Shown here: in pieces, positions 1 to 11,692 of the stretch
Layout: every line of letters starts with the position of its first letter
Numbering within the stretch: position 1 is the stretch's first letter
Made by a program: the position numbers and the translations under genes
Notes under the pieces: model-generated
Database searches by the model: none
What the model saw: only the letters and a program-made list of their open reading frames with translations
Told to the model about the DNA's origin: nothing
Origin: Heloderma charlesbogerti
Lineage: Eukaryota > Chordata > Lepidosauria > Squamata > Helodermatidae
Length of the DNA: 64,000 nucleotides
NCBI GenBank assembly: GCA_026122225.1
Contig: JANEZZ010001497.1
Coordinates: forward strand, 434,001-498,000
Direction of reading: 5' to 3'

Positions 1-527
1 TCCCTGGTGCACCCCTTTATCAGTTGGGATTCTTTCTGATAACAAGACATTCTCCCCAAGCCTAACTGTAACAGTAGTGTCGGAGTGGAGCATTTGGATT
101 AAAAGAAACAACCTTCTATCAATGTTTGTGGCAGGTAGCTTTTGCCATAAACGATCTCTGTCTATGAGGTCAAAGGCTAAACTAAAATCCACAAAGGTAA
201 CAAATAACTCTTTTCTGTTCTGCTGAGAGTATTCCTGTATTAGGTGATGGAGAACAAAATACTGATCTACTGTAGATTTCCCTTTGCAAACCCCGCCTCT
301 TCTTCTGCTAAAATCGAGTTTTCAGCTGCCCATGACTTTCATTTGTGTAAGAGATATTTAGAATATAATTTTGAAACAACATTAAGCAGGCCGATTGGTC
401 TAAAATTATTTAGGTCTGCTTAAAAGCCTTTCTCTTGAACAAGAACAAAAATCCTCACTTTTCATCCCTGGGGAATTTTTCCATGCTGTTTTATATAAGT
501 AAACATTCTAGCAAGAATTGGGCACCA
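1..527 (-). mobile_element. APE-type LINE, reverse transcriptase part (left fragment)
   Basis: Read on the - strand, this shows a reverse-transcriptase palm region of the form ..AFDLIDRDRLWQKL.. near 150-200, typical of non-LTR retrotransposons. It is the downstream continuation of the LINE whose endonuclease and ORF1 lie at 5313-10430; a BovB insertion with a 12-bp target duplication separates the parts. The element continues past the left edge. The clade is uncertain; a Vingi/I-like lineage is my best guess. Confidence 0.6.
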
Positions 528-539
528 CCAAGTGGGATT
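528..539. repeat. Target-site duplication of the BovB nest, left copy
   Basis: CCAAGTGGGATT here is repeated exactly at 5313-5324 and brackets the BovB insertion and everything nested in it. Confidence 0.85.
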
Positions 540-575
540 TTGTTGTTGTTGTTGTTCAGTCGTTAAGTCGTTAAG

Positions 576-2151
576 TCATCTCCGACTCTTCGTGACCCCA
601 TGGACCATAGCACACCAGGCCCATCTGTCCTCTACTCTCTCCCGGAGTGTGCTCAAGTTCATATTCATTGCATCGGTGATGCTATCTAGCCATCTCATCC
701 TCTGCCGTCCCCTTCTCCTTTTGCCTTCAATGTTTCCCAGCAACAGGGTCTTTTCCAGGGAGTTTTCTCTTCGCATTAGGTGGCCAAAATATTTGAGCTT
801 CAGCTTCAGGATCTGTCCTTCCAATGAGCACTCAGGGTTGATTTCCTTTAGGATGGACTGATTTGACCTCCTTGCAGTCCAGGGGACTTGTAAGAGTCTT
901 CTCCAGCACCACAGTTCGAAAGCATCAATTCTCCTGCGCTCAGCCTTCCTTATAGTCCAGCTCTCACAGCCATACATTACTACTGGGAAAACCATAGCTC
1001 TGATTATACGAACCTTTGTCAGCAAGGTGATGTCTCTGCTTCTTACTATGCTGTCTAGGTTTGCCATAGCTTTCCTCCCAAGGTCTTTTAATTTCATGGT
1101 TACAGTCACCGTCTGCGGTGATCTTGGAGCCCAAGAAAATAAAATCTGTCACTGCTTCCATTTCTTCCCCTTCTATATGCCAGGAAGTGATGGGGCCAGA
1201 TGCCATGATCTTCGTTTTGTTAATGTTGAGTTTCAAACCAGCTTTTGCACTCTCCACTTTCACCCTCAACAAGAGGCTCTTTAGATCCTCTTCACTTTCT
1301 GCCATTAGGGTGGTATCGTCTGTGTATCTGAGGTTGTTGATAATTCTCCTGGCAACCTTAATTCCGACCTGTGATTCATCCAACCCGGCGTTTCTCATGA
1401 TGTACTCTGCATATAAGTTAAATAAGCAGGGCGACAATATGCAGTCTTGTCGTACTCCTTTCCCAATTTGGAACAAATTGGTTGTTCCATGTCCGGTTCT
1501 TACTGTTGCTTCTTGACCCTCGTACAGGTTTCTCAGGAGACCGGTCAGGTGGTCTGGTACTCCCATCACTTTAAGAATTTGCCACAGTTTGTTGTGATCC
1601 ACACAATCAAAGGCTTTAGCATAGTCAATGAAGTAGAAATATACGTTTTTCTGGAATTCTCTTGCTTTCTCCATGATCCAGCGAATGTTGGCGATTTGAT
1701 CTCTAGCTCCTCTGCCTCTTCAAAACCCAGCTTGTACTTCCGGTAGTTCTCGGTTCACATGCTGCTGAAGCCTAGCTTGTAGGATTTTGAGCATAACCTT
1801 GTTGGCATGTGAAATGAGCGCAATTGTACGGTAGTTTGAACACTCTTTGGCATTGCCCTTCTTTGGAATTGGAATGTAAACTGACCTTTTCCAGTCTTGT
1901 GGCCACTGTTGAGTGTTCCAAATTTGTTGGCATATTGAGCACAGAACCTTAACCATATCATCTTTTAGGATTTTAAATAGCTCAGCTGGAATACTGTCAT
2001 CTCTGCTAGCTTTGTTGTTAGTAATGCTTCCTAAGGACCACTTGACTTCACTCTCTAGGATGTCTGGCTCAAGTTCAGTGACCGCATTATCATGGCTATC
2101 AGGGACTTTGGCTGCAAAGTACATAATCAATCTGATTTCGATATTGACCAT
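576..2151 (-). pseudogene. BovB reverse transcriptase remnant
   Basis: Three overlapping open stretches (2151-1720, 1674-964, 1109-576) together cover the fingers, palm and C-terminal part of BovB ORF2. The palm has the first catalytic Asp in FIDYAKAFD, the VRQ.C.LSP motif and YTDD in place of YADD. At the end are the C-terminal blocks MYGCESWTIRKAERRRIDAFELW and WLDSITDAMNMNL. Frameshifts separate the pieces, so no full protein can be made. Confidence 0.8.
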
Positions 2152-2302
2152 CTGCTGATGTCCATGTGTAGAGTTGCCTCTTGTGCTGTTGGAAAAGAGT
2201 GTTTGCTATAATCAGTGTGTTCTCTTGGCAAAACTCTATTAGCCTTTTTCCTGCTTCATTTTGTACACCAAGGCCATGCTTGCCTGTTATCCTGGTTATT
2301 TC

Positions 2303-4843
2303 CCATCTTGGCTCATTATGGGCTTCAGACAGAGACTGGGTGAGGGGATCAAGGCAGTGGTGAACCCCTCCCTTGAGGAGGGAGTGATGCCATCAGCCCT
2401 CAAGGAGGCAGTGATAAGACCACTCTTAAAGAAGCCCTCCTTGGATCCTCAAGTTCTGAACAACTTTCGCCCAGTCTCAAATCTGCCATTTTTGGGCAAG
2501 GTGATGGAGCGGGTGGCGGCGGTACAGTTGAAGGCACACTTGGAAGAAACTGATTATCTAGGCCCATTTCAGTCGGGCTTCAGGCTTGGGCATGGGACAG
2601 AAACGGCCTTGGTCGCCTTGGTAGATGATATGAGGAGGGCTCTGGATAGGGGTGAATGCTCCTTCCTTGTTCTCCTCGACCTCTCAGCGGCTTTTGATAC
2701 CGTTGACCACGGTATCCTCCTGGCCCGCCTGGAAGTGTTGGGCATTGGAGACACCGTATTGCGGTTAGGGTTGGCGGAGAATTTCTCCCCGAAACTTCGG
2801 GGGGCCGAGCGCCAACGTGTTTGGCCCCCCGAACAAGTTTCGGGGAGAAATTCTCCGCACCCCCCCACCCCCCGCACACCCCCTGGGACGGGACTTACCT
2901 TTGGTGAATGTCCCTCCCGGTGGCGGGTCCGGCCGGCGGTTCGGCGGGTGTTCGTCCGGGGTGGGAGCAGCAGCCGGTCTTTCGACCGGCTGCCGCCGCC
3001 GCCATTCCAATAAAAGAAAAAAAAAAAAAACGCCCCCGTGATAGGCTATGTGACGATTAACGTAGCCTATCACGGCTAGATTTGCAAAGTCAGCCATGAT
3101 AGGCTATGTAAATTGTCACGTAGCCTATCACGGGTGACTTAAAAAAAAAAAAAAAGCGCGTACGGATAATGGCGGCCCCCATAGGGAGCCGCCATTCCCG
3201 TTCCTTATTTGGTCGCTGTAGTCTACGTAAAGATTCACGTAGACTACGGTGACCAAATAAGGAACGGGAATGGTGGCTCCCTATGGGGGCCGCCATTATC
3301 CGTACGCGCTTTTTTTTTTTTAAAGTCACCCGTGATAGGCTACGTGACGATTTACGTAGCCTATCACGGCTGACTTTGCAAATCTAGCCATGATAGGCTA
3401 CGTTAATCATCACGTAGCCTATCACGGGGGCATTTTTTTTTTTAAAAAAAAACTTTTTAGTTCGCGGCCAGGCGAGGCGAGGCGAGGCGCCTACTCCCCG
3501 GCCTGAATTTCGGCTGGGCGAGGCGGGAAGCCTCCCCCCCAGCCTGAATTTCGGCCGGGCAAGGCGGGAAGCCTCCCCCCTGGCCTGAACTTCGCGGGGG
3601 GAGCAGCGAAGCGCCTCCCCCCCACCGTGAAAAGCTTCGAGGACAGGTAAGTGACTTTCATCCATCCCTAATTGCGGTGGTTCCGGTCCTTCCTCTCCGG
3701 CAGGTACCAGAGGGTAGCACTGGGAGAGGAGGTTTCGGACCCATGGCCACTTACTTGTGGGGTGCCACAGGGTTCCATCCTCTCCCTGATGCTATTTAAC
3801 ATCTATGTGAAGCCGCTGGGGGTATCATCAGGAGGTTTCGAGTGCAGTGTCATCAATATGCGGATGACACGCAGCTCTACCTCTCATTCAAATCTTTACC
3901 AAGGTTGGCTGTAGAATCCCTGTCCAAATGCCTGGAGACGGTGAGTGGCTGGATGGGGAGGAATAAGCTGAAGCTGAACTCTGACAAGACTGAGGTACTT
4001 TTGGTGGGAGACAAGAGGAGGCTAGGGGATGTTGACCTGGTGTTGAATGGGGTACGGCTAACCTTGAAAGACCAGGTCAGCAGCCTGGGGGTCATTTTGG
4101 ACTTCCAGCTGTCCATGGAGGCTCAGGTGTCAGCTGTGAGCTAGATAGCGCTGTATCAACTCCATCTGATACGGCGGCTGCGCCCCTTCCTTCCCGACCA
4201 TCTGCTCCCATCGGTAGTACATGCCCTGGTCTCCTCTCGTTTAGACTACTGTAATGCGCTCTACGTGGGGTTACCCTTGAAGACGGTTCGGAAGCTGCAG
4301 CTGGTACAGAACGTGGCGGCTTGCCTGATTAAAGGCAGCCGCCGGCGAGATCACATCACTCCAGCGCTGAAGGAGTTGCACTGGTTACCAGTTGTTTTCC
4401 GGGCCAAATTCAAGGTGTTGGTTTTGACCTTTAAAACCCTATATGGTTCCGGCCCAGCCTATCTTAAGGAGCGCCTCCAGCAGCACCAGACAGGCCGCTT
4501 AACAAGATCAGCCTCGGATGGCCTTCTCTCTGTACCATCAGCCAGGACAGCTAGACTGGTGGGGACGAGGGAGAGGACCTTTTCTGTGGTGGCCCCCACT
4601 CTGTGGAACTCCCTCCCTAGGGAACTCCATCATGCCCCCTCTTTAATGAGCTTCTGTCATGCATTAAAAACGCTGTTGTTCAGGCAAGCATTTGGGGTGG
4701 GTTAGGGTATTTTAGAAAATGTTTTTATTGTAGAATTTTATTGTTTCAAACTGTTTTATTGTATGTTGTACATCACCCAGAGTGGCTGGGTGACCAGCCA
4801 GATGGGCGATTAATAAATTTAATAATAAATAAAATAAAAATAA
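2303..4843 (+). mobile_element. L2-type LINE (CR1 superfamily), interrupted by a foldback hAT element
   Basis: The + strand reads [46 protein letters not shown] and YADDTQLYLS, the palm motifs of L2-like reverse transcriptase, then the characteristic C-terminal ERTFSVVAPTLWNSLPREL. It is inserted in the BovB between 2302 and 4844 (shared ATTTC) and ends in an AATAAT-type tail. The coding part is split at 2765 by the hAT element and continues at 3671. The frame is broken, for example by a stop at 4142. Confidence 0.8.
2766..3670. mobile_element. Foldback non-autonomous hAT element, copy A
   Basis: It is bounded by TAGGGTTGG and CCATCCCTA and by an exact 8-bp duplication, ATTGCGGT (2758-2765 and 3671-3678), as for hAT insertions. 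The core, about 3030-3432, is one long near-perfect palindrome centred near 3233. Each arm contains smaller palindromes of the form GATAGGCTACGTGACGATTA and its complement. The flanks are GC-rich with internal inverted repeats (GGGGAGAAATTCTCCG region at 2776-2865). There is no transposase. An inverted copy is at 45514-46343. Confidence 0.8.
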
Positions 4844-4867
4844 ATTTCTTGACTTCCTACTTTAGCA

Positions 4868-5078
4868 TAGGGATGTACGAATCCCTTACCTGGTCCGCGC
4901 AGGGGCATCCGTGGTGGGGGGGAGGTGCTCTGTCCCTCTCCCCGGAATCCTCGACGGGGGGGAGGCGCTCCGTCCCTCCCCCCAGAATCCTGCCCGGCTG
5001 GCTCCGCTCTGTGGCCAAGCCGTGGAGCTGCTGGCTGGCTCCAGCCACCTGCAGCCAGACATCCGGCCACTGGGCAGG
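4868..5078. mobile_element. hAT-type foldback fragment (copy G)
   Basis: It starts TAGGGATGTACGAATCC, like the other hAT copies, then GC-rich text with repeated GGAGG.GCTC.GTCCCTC blocks. The other terminus is missing, and BovB sequence resumes at 5079 about 570 bases out of register. This is an insertion followed by deletion. Confidence 0.5.
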
Positions 5079-5312
5079 ACCTGAGGGGCTCATCTTCTGG
5101 CACCATCTCTTTTAGCCTTGTGAGACGTTCCATGGGGTTTTCTTGGCAAGAATCCTGGAGTGGGTTGCCATTTCCTTCTCCAGTGGACCACATTTTGTCA
5201 GAACTCTCTGCCATGACCTGTCCGTCTTGGGTGGCCCTGCACAGCATAGCTTATGGCTTCACTGAGTTACGCAAGCCCCTTCGCCACCACAAGGCAGTGA
5301 TCCATGAAGGGG
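5079..5312 (-). mobile_element. BovB 5' region
   Basis: Matches, on the opposite strand, the 5' end of the BovB copy at 14272 (TGAAGGGGCTTGCGTAACTC, GGAGAAGGAAATGGCAACCC). It ends at the target duplication 5313-5324. Confidence 0.75.
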
Positions 5313-8300
5313 CCAAGTGGGATTAGTTCTAAACAATTAATTGGGGAACATGTCCTCTCCAGGGGCCTTTTTAGGACGCAGGGAGGCAATCAAATCATGT
5401 ACTTCATCCCAGGTTACAGGTTCCCAATCAGGGCAGGAAGAAAAAAACAAGGGATCCCTGCCATAAGGAGGGTCAGGGGAAGTCCCGACAAAACATTGTC
5501 AAAACAGGGCCCAAAAGTGAGCTCGCCACTGTGAGGAAGTAATTTGATTATCAACAGAGCCATGATGTCTCCTTGTCCCTTTTGTCACTAACATCCAGAA
5601 TCTGGGTGAATCTCTTTCTAAAATTCCCAGCCCTAGCTCCATCCAGGATTGTCGTACATACTCATTCTTTTTCTGGTGCAGGAGATTTTTATCCTCTTTG
5701 CGCAAGCAGATGTAGATGGTAAAATGTTCTCAAGAGTCCTCTTGCCTTAGTCACCTGATTACTCCTGTCAACCTATGTTTCTGGGAAATGCACTGTTTAT
5801 CAAACCAGCTTTGACCAGTGTGCAGGCCTGAAAACAGAGCTTTAGTAGCCACCACAAATGGTCTAAGTTCTTTTACTATTTTTCTACACGTTCCCAGGGG
5901 ATCCAAGGAAGTAAAACATTCCATTCACAAAGATAGCATTTTGAAGGTCACTAGGAATACGTTTACTTCTTCTTGCAGCTTCCCAGTCCAACACAGCCTT
6001 TTCTCCCCGGGTTATCAAATTATCTGCAGAAGCAAAAACAGGGGACACTTTTCCAGTTGGTAATGAAAGAGATATCTGAATTGGCATGTGATCACTCTCT
6101 TGGACTTTGAATTTGTTGAAAAAGGATAAAGCTGATAGTGAGAGGATCATATAATCTATCAGACTCCTGCCCCTTTGGTTAGTCTATGTATATAAGTTCA
6201 AAGCTGGATCTATATCTGTCCCATTACATATATGTAAGTGAAACTTAAAAACAAGAGCAAAAAGGGATTGAATAGCTTTGCTAAACCCTGAGTCCTTGGA
6301 ATTTCTAGTAGGGAGAGATGCCAGATCTTCTAGTATAGCTCCCATTTTCTCACCCATTCTGCATTTATTTTGTCCTATTCTAGCATTCATATCACCTGCT
6401 ATCAGAATTTTTGGGTCAGCTTGTATTTCAAATAAGGTGGAGAGAACCTGATCCAAGTTCATTCTATATGGAAGTACCTTCATACTTCATAAATCTGTGT
6501 GTGTGTGTGTGTGTGTGTGTGGGGGGGGGTTATACATTTACTAAAACAAAATTTAGATCTGAAGGCCAATCCACCTGAAGAATTAAAATGCTACTGCTAT
6601 TGCTTACATCGAGCTGTAAAATATTTGGGTTACTATCCACTGAAATCATAGTTACTAGGCTGTCCCAGGCATGGCCTCTGCTATCTGATTTGCTAGCTGG
6701 TTGGGTGTATGCAAGGTATTCTGGAAAGGTAGGGACAGTTGTAGAGGTAACCCAAGTTTCTTGAATAAAGAGAACTTCAAAATGAGTGCAACATTTTTTA
6801 AAATTCTGATCTACCAGCTTGGAGGCCCATCCTGCAACGTTCCAGGACAGCAATCTAATAGACGTAGCAATGCCAGCCTGTGAAGAGAAAAATAGTCAGC
6901 ATGGACCAGCCCTCTTAGTAATAACAGCAGTTTGTTTATGGAGTCCTGTTGCTTTGGATATTCCACTATCCCCGTCTCCACATGGCCTATCTATTGCTGG
7001 AGTCTGAAGTTGACCACCACTTGCATGGAAGTTCTAGACCTATGAAGTGTTCATCAACTCTACAGTTCTGTGCTTCATGGTACATAGTTTGTGGGGAGAT
7101 GGGGCTATGTCCCTATTTCTCAGGATGCACAGAAGGAGGGGATAGTAAATTTATTTCTGCTGTAACTTTTTGTAATTTGGTTTGAAAGAATCCCAGCTCA
7201 GTTAGATTTGATTTTCCTAATGAGGTGGGCTTGGGAGGCTCAATAGCAGAAAGTGGTGGTGAGGAGGAGGAGATCAGGCAGAACTGTGACTGTATTGCAG
7301 TCTGCTCATCTGCAGCATTCTTCTTCAAGGGGTTTAAATCGGATGGTTTCAGTGATCTTGTGGGGCTGATGTCATTTGATTGTAAAGCTGGAACCTGAGA
7401 AAGCTTTTGTGAAAAGTCTAAAACAGAGGGGACTTTGGCTATCTTTTCAACAGTGTGTAGAGCCTTATAATGATTGACTGTTGTTCCATTACTGACAAGT
7501 CGTAAAATGTATCAATTAAAACTTCTTTGTCGGGTATCACAGAAACAAACAGTTGCTCAGTTGGAAGGAGTTCTTCACCAGAATCTACATCATATGGACT
7601 CTGAGTCCAATGGGCCATGCAGAGAGAGTTCTTATTCACATGCCTAGTAAAATCTAACTCTTTGGCTCGAATCTTATTATTATCAAAGCCTAGGTTTATT
7701 ACATTGTTAGAAGTAAAGTTTATCAGAGTTGACTGTTGTTGGACACAGGGAGTCAAAGTCAGGAGGGTCTCCTGTCTTTTGGTGTCAGTATCCTGACATT
7801 TCACAGCCAATCCCTCAATCAAAGGTTGAGTCCAGGTGTTTAAAAAATGTCAATTTACCTGTATCTCAGCATTAGCAAAGACCTCCCTATAAGTGCGGAT
7901 AGAGTGCACAATGGAGGTTTTAGTGAAGGTTATTTTTATCCCAACATTAGGATAGTCAAAAGACAGATATTCAACATCCTCTGTGTCAAAAATTGACAGA
8001 AAACCTACCGCTGTATCACTGAGTGTTTGTAAAAACAAACAAACAAACAAACAAAACTTATTTTCAATTTGGGACAATTTGCTGCTTGGCCTTGGAAAAT
8101 TACAAAAGACCAGCTCGTATTTCAGAGGTATTATAGATGGATTTACTGCCAAAGGCAGTTTAGTCAAGTAAGATATTTCATCTCTGCCTAGGCCTCCAGG
8201 CAAAGTAGAGTCATTAGATAGCAATTTTACATCAGCTGGTTTGAGTGACAGGAGTGACAATTGAGTGACAATTGCCGCTTGTGGGTCTGGGTTCTCAATA

Positions 8301-8750
8301 CAGGGGGTAGAACAGGGAGATGCAGCAAAGAGTTTTTCTTCTTCCAAGAGCTCCGGGACATCTTTATCTTGTTAGGGCTACCCTTTTTTTCCTGAATGTT
8401 GTTGTCAGTGAGTCTAAACAATCTCTTGACATTAAAATTACTATTGCAAATACTATACCTGTACCACGGGCTCCCTAATTATATCACCCCTTGGATGGCT
8501 CCCTATTGGAGCTCCTAGGGGATTAGTTTGTGCGCTAACATGAATACATTTTTTTCTACCAATATCACACTTTTGTGGGACAGAACCTGTATCCCAGAGT
8601 GACTTAAGAGGAGCATCGAAACCCAGACCCATTAGATCTCTCAGAATTTGCTTAGATTCTGCAGTTGATTGCTTAATAGTTGAAATATCTTGTAGGAGGA
8701 TCTGCAGCATATTTGCAAATGACATATTTTGTGTCCCTATGACATCAAGA
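5313..8750 (-). mobile_element. APE-type LINE: endonuclease and ORF1 region
   Basis: On the - strand the stretch near 6853-6530 reads LSWNVAGWASKLVD and VLFIQETWV, the first blocks of an apurinic-type endonuclease. The stretch near 6483-6184 gives ILIAGDMNARIG, the GD.N block. Upstream on that strand (8725-7113) are low-complexity, Ser/Pro-rich frames that fit ORF1. Frames are broken throughout. A (TG)n run at 6497-6521 and an (AAAC)n run near 8032-8053 interrupt it. It joins 1-527 and 9458-10430. Confidence 0.6.
6184..6883 (-). pseudogene. LINE endonuclease remnant
   Basis: Apurinic/apyrimidinic-type endonuclease of the LINE: N..W...L...Q near the start, QETWV (catalytic Glu) and GDMNARIG (the GD.N block). 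The two frames are separated by a microsatellite and a frameshift at about 6490-6530. Not functional. Confidence 0.6.
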
Positions 8751-9457
8751 GATACTGAAGCTGAAGCTCCAATGTTTTGGCCACCTAATGCGAACAGAAA
8801 ACTCTCTGGAAAAGACCCTGATGCTGGGAAAGACGGAAGGCAAAAGGAGAAGGGGATGGCAGAGATGGCTAGATAGCATCACCGATGCAATGAATATGAA
8901 CTTGAGCACACTCCGGGAGAGAGCGCAGGACAGGAAGGCCTGGCATGCTATGGTCCATGGGGTCACGAAGAGTCGGACATGACTGAATGACTGAATGACT
9001 GAACAACAACAACAACAACAATGGTTTTCCCAGTAGCAACGTATGGCTGTGAGATCTGGACTATAAGGAAGGCTGAGCGCCGAAGAATTGATGCTTTCGA
9101 ACTGTGGTGCTGGAGAAGACTCTTATGAGTCCCCTGGACTGCAAAGAGGTCAGATCAGTCAATCCTAAAGGAAATCAACCCTGACTGCTTATTGGAAGGA
9201 CAGATCCTGAAGCTGAAGCTCAAATACTTTGACCACCTAATGCGAAGAGAAAACTCTCTGGAAAAGACCCTGATGCTGGGAAAGACTGAAGGCAAAAGGA
9301 GAAGGGGACGGCAGAGGATGAGATGGCTAGATAGCATCACCGATGCAATGAATATAAACTTGAGCACGCTCCAGGAGAGAGCGCAGGACAGGAAGGCCTG
9401 GCGTGCTATGGTCCATGGGGTCACGAAGAGTCGGACATGACTGAACGACTGAACAGC
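8751..9457 (+). mobile_element. Two BovB 3' fragments in tandem within one target duplication
   Basis: An exact 12-bp duplication, ATGACATCAAGA (8739-8750 and 9458-9469), encloses two 5'-truncated BovB ends in the same orientation. The first runs 8751-9020 and finishes in (CAA)n. The second starts further upstream in ORF2 (TGGTTTTCCCAGTAGCAACG) and ends at 9457. The ORF2 C-terminal reading RRRGRQRMRWLDSITDAMN is visible. Confidence 0.8.
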
Positions 9458-10430
9458 ATGACATCAAGACAAATTGAGTCCAGGGAAGATTTTAGAAGTG
9501 CCTGGGGGTATAAATATTCCTGCAAAAAGCAGCCCCTTTCTCCTGGGACAGATATAGGTCCAGGTCAGATTTTTCCAAACGCTTTTCCTGCTCTGTGGTC
9601 CTAAGTTCAGGGGGTGGTGTCAAGCAAGCCAGAGTTTGCTGATGTGGTTCTGAGCTTTGTGGTGTATTTGCCTGTTGAGGTGCTGAAGACTCCAGCTTAG
9701 AGAAGAAAAAAAATGCAGTTTTTGCCTGTGCTGTCTCTCGTGGTTTAACTGGGTCCTGCAAAGGTGTAGGCAAGAGCCCCAGCTCTTTATAATTCCTCCT
9801 TGTATATACCATTTCTAAGCTGTTTAAAACTATTCACTACCCTATTAGTACCTTATAACATTTAGGACCATAACCTCCTTGGGCAAACTCACTAGCAGTG
9901 ACAGTAGCAGCAGCAATAACCTTTAAACTTAAGCATTAAAAACACGCACATTTAAAACAACTAAGAGCAATAAAAGAAGACATGAAAAGATAATATAAGA
10001 TAGCTACAGCAAGCTACGAAAATAGGTTAAGCTATTTAAAATAATTGAAATAACTAGAGACAGGGTATTATAATTAAAAACAGGTTATTATTAAAAGCAG
10101 TATGCTCATCCGCCCCATTTGTTCTTCAATATCCTGATACAGAAGGCCTTCCAAGGGGGGGGGACAAATTAGACTTTAATGACCCCAAATGGCCTCAAGC
10201 ATGCCTTAGCATACTTCAGTGCGCATCTCTGAAGCCAGGTGCCTAAGAGGTCAGTGTATTCAGACAATCCTGGGCTGCAGAACAATCCAAAGGTGTTCTT
10301 AGGTCTTATGACTAAGGTCTTAAGACTGTCTGCATAGTTGTTAGATCCTTTATTTTCTTTTGTCAGACGTTCTGCAGCTAGGTAAGCTGAAGTTCCCAGG
10401 GAGAACTTGGAAGGATCTCCTCACGAATGA
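9458..10430 (-). mobile_element. APE-type LINE: ORF1 start and probable 5' UTR
   Basis: Continuation of the LINE after the BovB block. A 106-residue - strand frame (9812-9492), rich in Gln, Pro and Glu, fits the ORF1 N-terminal part. From about 9830 to 10430 no coding is seen and the sequence is A/T-rich; I take it as 5' UTR, with an uncertain outer end. Confidence 0.4.
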
Positions 10431-10442
10431 GAAGGGTGTGGC

Positions 10443-10473
10443 AGGAAGGAAGGAAGGAAGGAAGGAAGGAAGG
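10443..10473. repeat. (GGAA)n microsatellite
   Basis: About seven to eight uninterrupted GGAA/AAGG units. Confidence 0.9.
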
Positions 10474-10479
10474 CTTTTC

Positions 10480-11066
10480 TCTCTTGCTCAGTCACAGCCT
10501 CACCACTGAAGTTGTTGGATATGCGCAGCCTTGAGGGGGGGAGTGGAGAGGAGGGGCGCCCTCACCAGCGCAGCCACTGTCTTTGCTTCCTCCACAGTGG
10601 AGTCTGTGGGGGTGTTGCCCTGTCATCTATCTGTGAAGCACAAGAACCTTTCCCCCACCGTGTTGCCAGTGGCAAGCAGCAGCTGTTGACCTCAATTCCT
10701 GCAGAGGCTCCAGAGTTCCGGAGACTGGTCGCCACCACCAGCCTGCAACTGCCATTGTCTCTGCCTCAAATCCCACCGCCTCCACCTTGAATCGATAAGA
10801 TGTGATACACATGAGTGTAGCTCTGTAGAACCTCGAAAAAAAGAGAGAATGAAAGAAAGGAAGTGAAAACTAATAAGAATGGTTGAAGAATTCAGAAGGG
10901 CGGGGGAGTGGGGAGCTATAGAACAAGGCAAGGAAAGGAGGAAAATGAACTACTGAAGCACTAAACGTTTTTGGTTTTTTAAATAAATAATCTAGAAAAG
11001 AAAGCAAGGAAATAGTTGAACTGAGGATGGCTGGGTGGGAAAGAATAAGAACAAAGCTGCAGTACA

Positions 11067-11102
<36 letters not shown>

Positions 11103-11540
11103 CACAGACATAGCCAACTAACCAACAGCCCTGTCCAGTAACCACCTCTCTCTCTCGCAATGAAACAAACACAGGCTTTTCTCTCTAATATATACAGTAT
11201 CCCCCCCCCACCCCCCCGCTGCGCTCCTCCAACACTCACTGATTGGAGACTGCTGGGTGAAGTTCAGCCCTAATTTGGCAACTAGAGTGCCATTCACCAA
11301 AACTTCCTTCTCCTCCTCTTCCCTGATCTTTCACAAGTTGATACATTTGGAGACAGGCTGCCTGCACTTCAGAAGGCATCAGAATAGCTCCAAATTTCTG
11401 AGGCGCTTCAGCGGTGACTCACTTCGCTTAAGAGCACCTCGGTGCCATTCTGATCTACTTTGGATCTCACCAAAGTACTCTCAAAGCACCCCGATTTGCT
11501 TCGGTACTTGGACTCAGAACCAAAGTGATGCACAACCCTA
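10480..11540. mobile_element. Non-autonomous hAT-like element, copy 1
   Basis: Aligns over about 700 bases or more with 30560-31700 (shared CAAGGCAAGGAAA, GAAGAATT.AGAAGGGC, CACTGATTGGAGAC, TTCAGCCCTAATTTGGCAACT). The right end is GATGCACAACCCTA, a degraded form of the hAT-type terminus TGTGCACAGCCCTA. A (CA)n run sits at 11071-11101. The left end is approximate. No protein is encoded. Confidence 0.5.
11071..11101. repeat. (CA)n microsatellite
   Basis: About 15 CA units inside the hAT-like element. Confidence 0.9.
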
Positions 11541-11692
11541 CTTAAAACTTTCTCGTTATGGATACACCTTGAACCTTACTAAACTTACTCACAAAGCCTG
11601 ACAGTGAAATCACTGCCGATAAAAACAGTGAGAGAAAAATAAGGTAAGATCATGCTTGCAATTTAAAAACACTCAAGTTTAAAATAGACCTT

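Larger units (their letters stand above)
540..5312 (-). mobile_element. RTE/BovB LINE, 5'-rearranged, containing nested L2 and hAT elements
   Basis: BovB on the - strand. Its 3' tail (TTGTTGTTG, i.e. CAA repeats on its own strand) is at 540 and its 5' region is near 5312. The reverse transcriptase lies at 2151-576 in broken frames and includes FIDYAKAFDCVDHNKLWQIL and YTDDTT (the YADD box mutated to YTDD). At 2302/4844 it is split by an L2, and at 4868-5078 by an hAT fragment with loss of about 570 bases of endonuclease sequence relative to the copy at 47.6 kb. The flanking duplication CCAAGTGGGATT shows one original insertion. Non-functional. Confidence 0.85.

Noticed and set aside
10512..10790. 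92-codon frame in GC-rich DNA before the (CA)n run
   Set aside because: Falls at the start of a non-autonomous repeat that recurs at 30.6 kb without the frame being kept.
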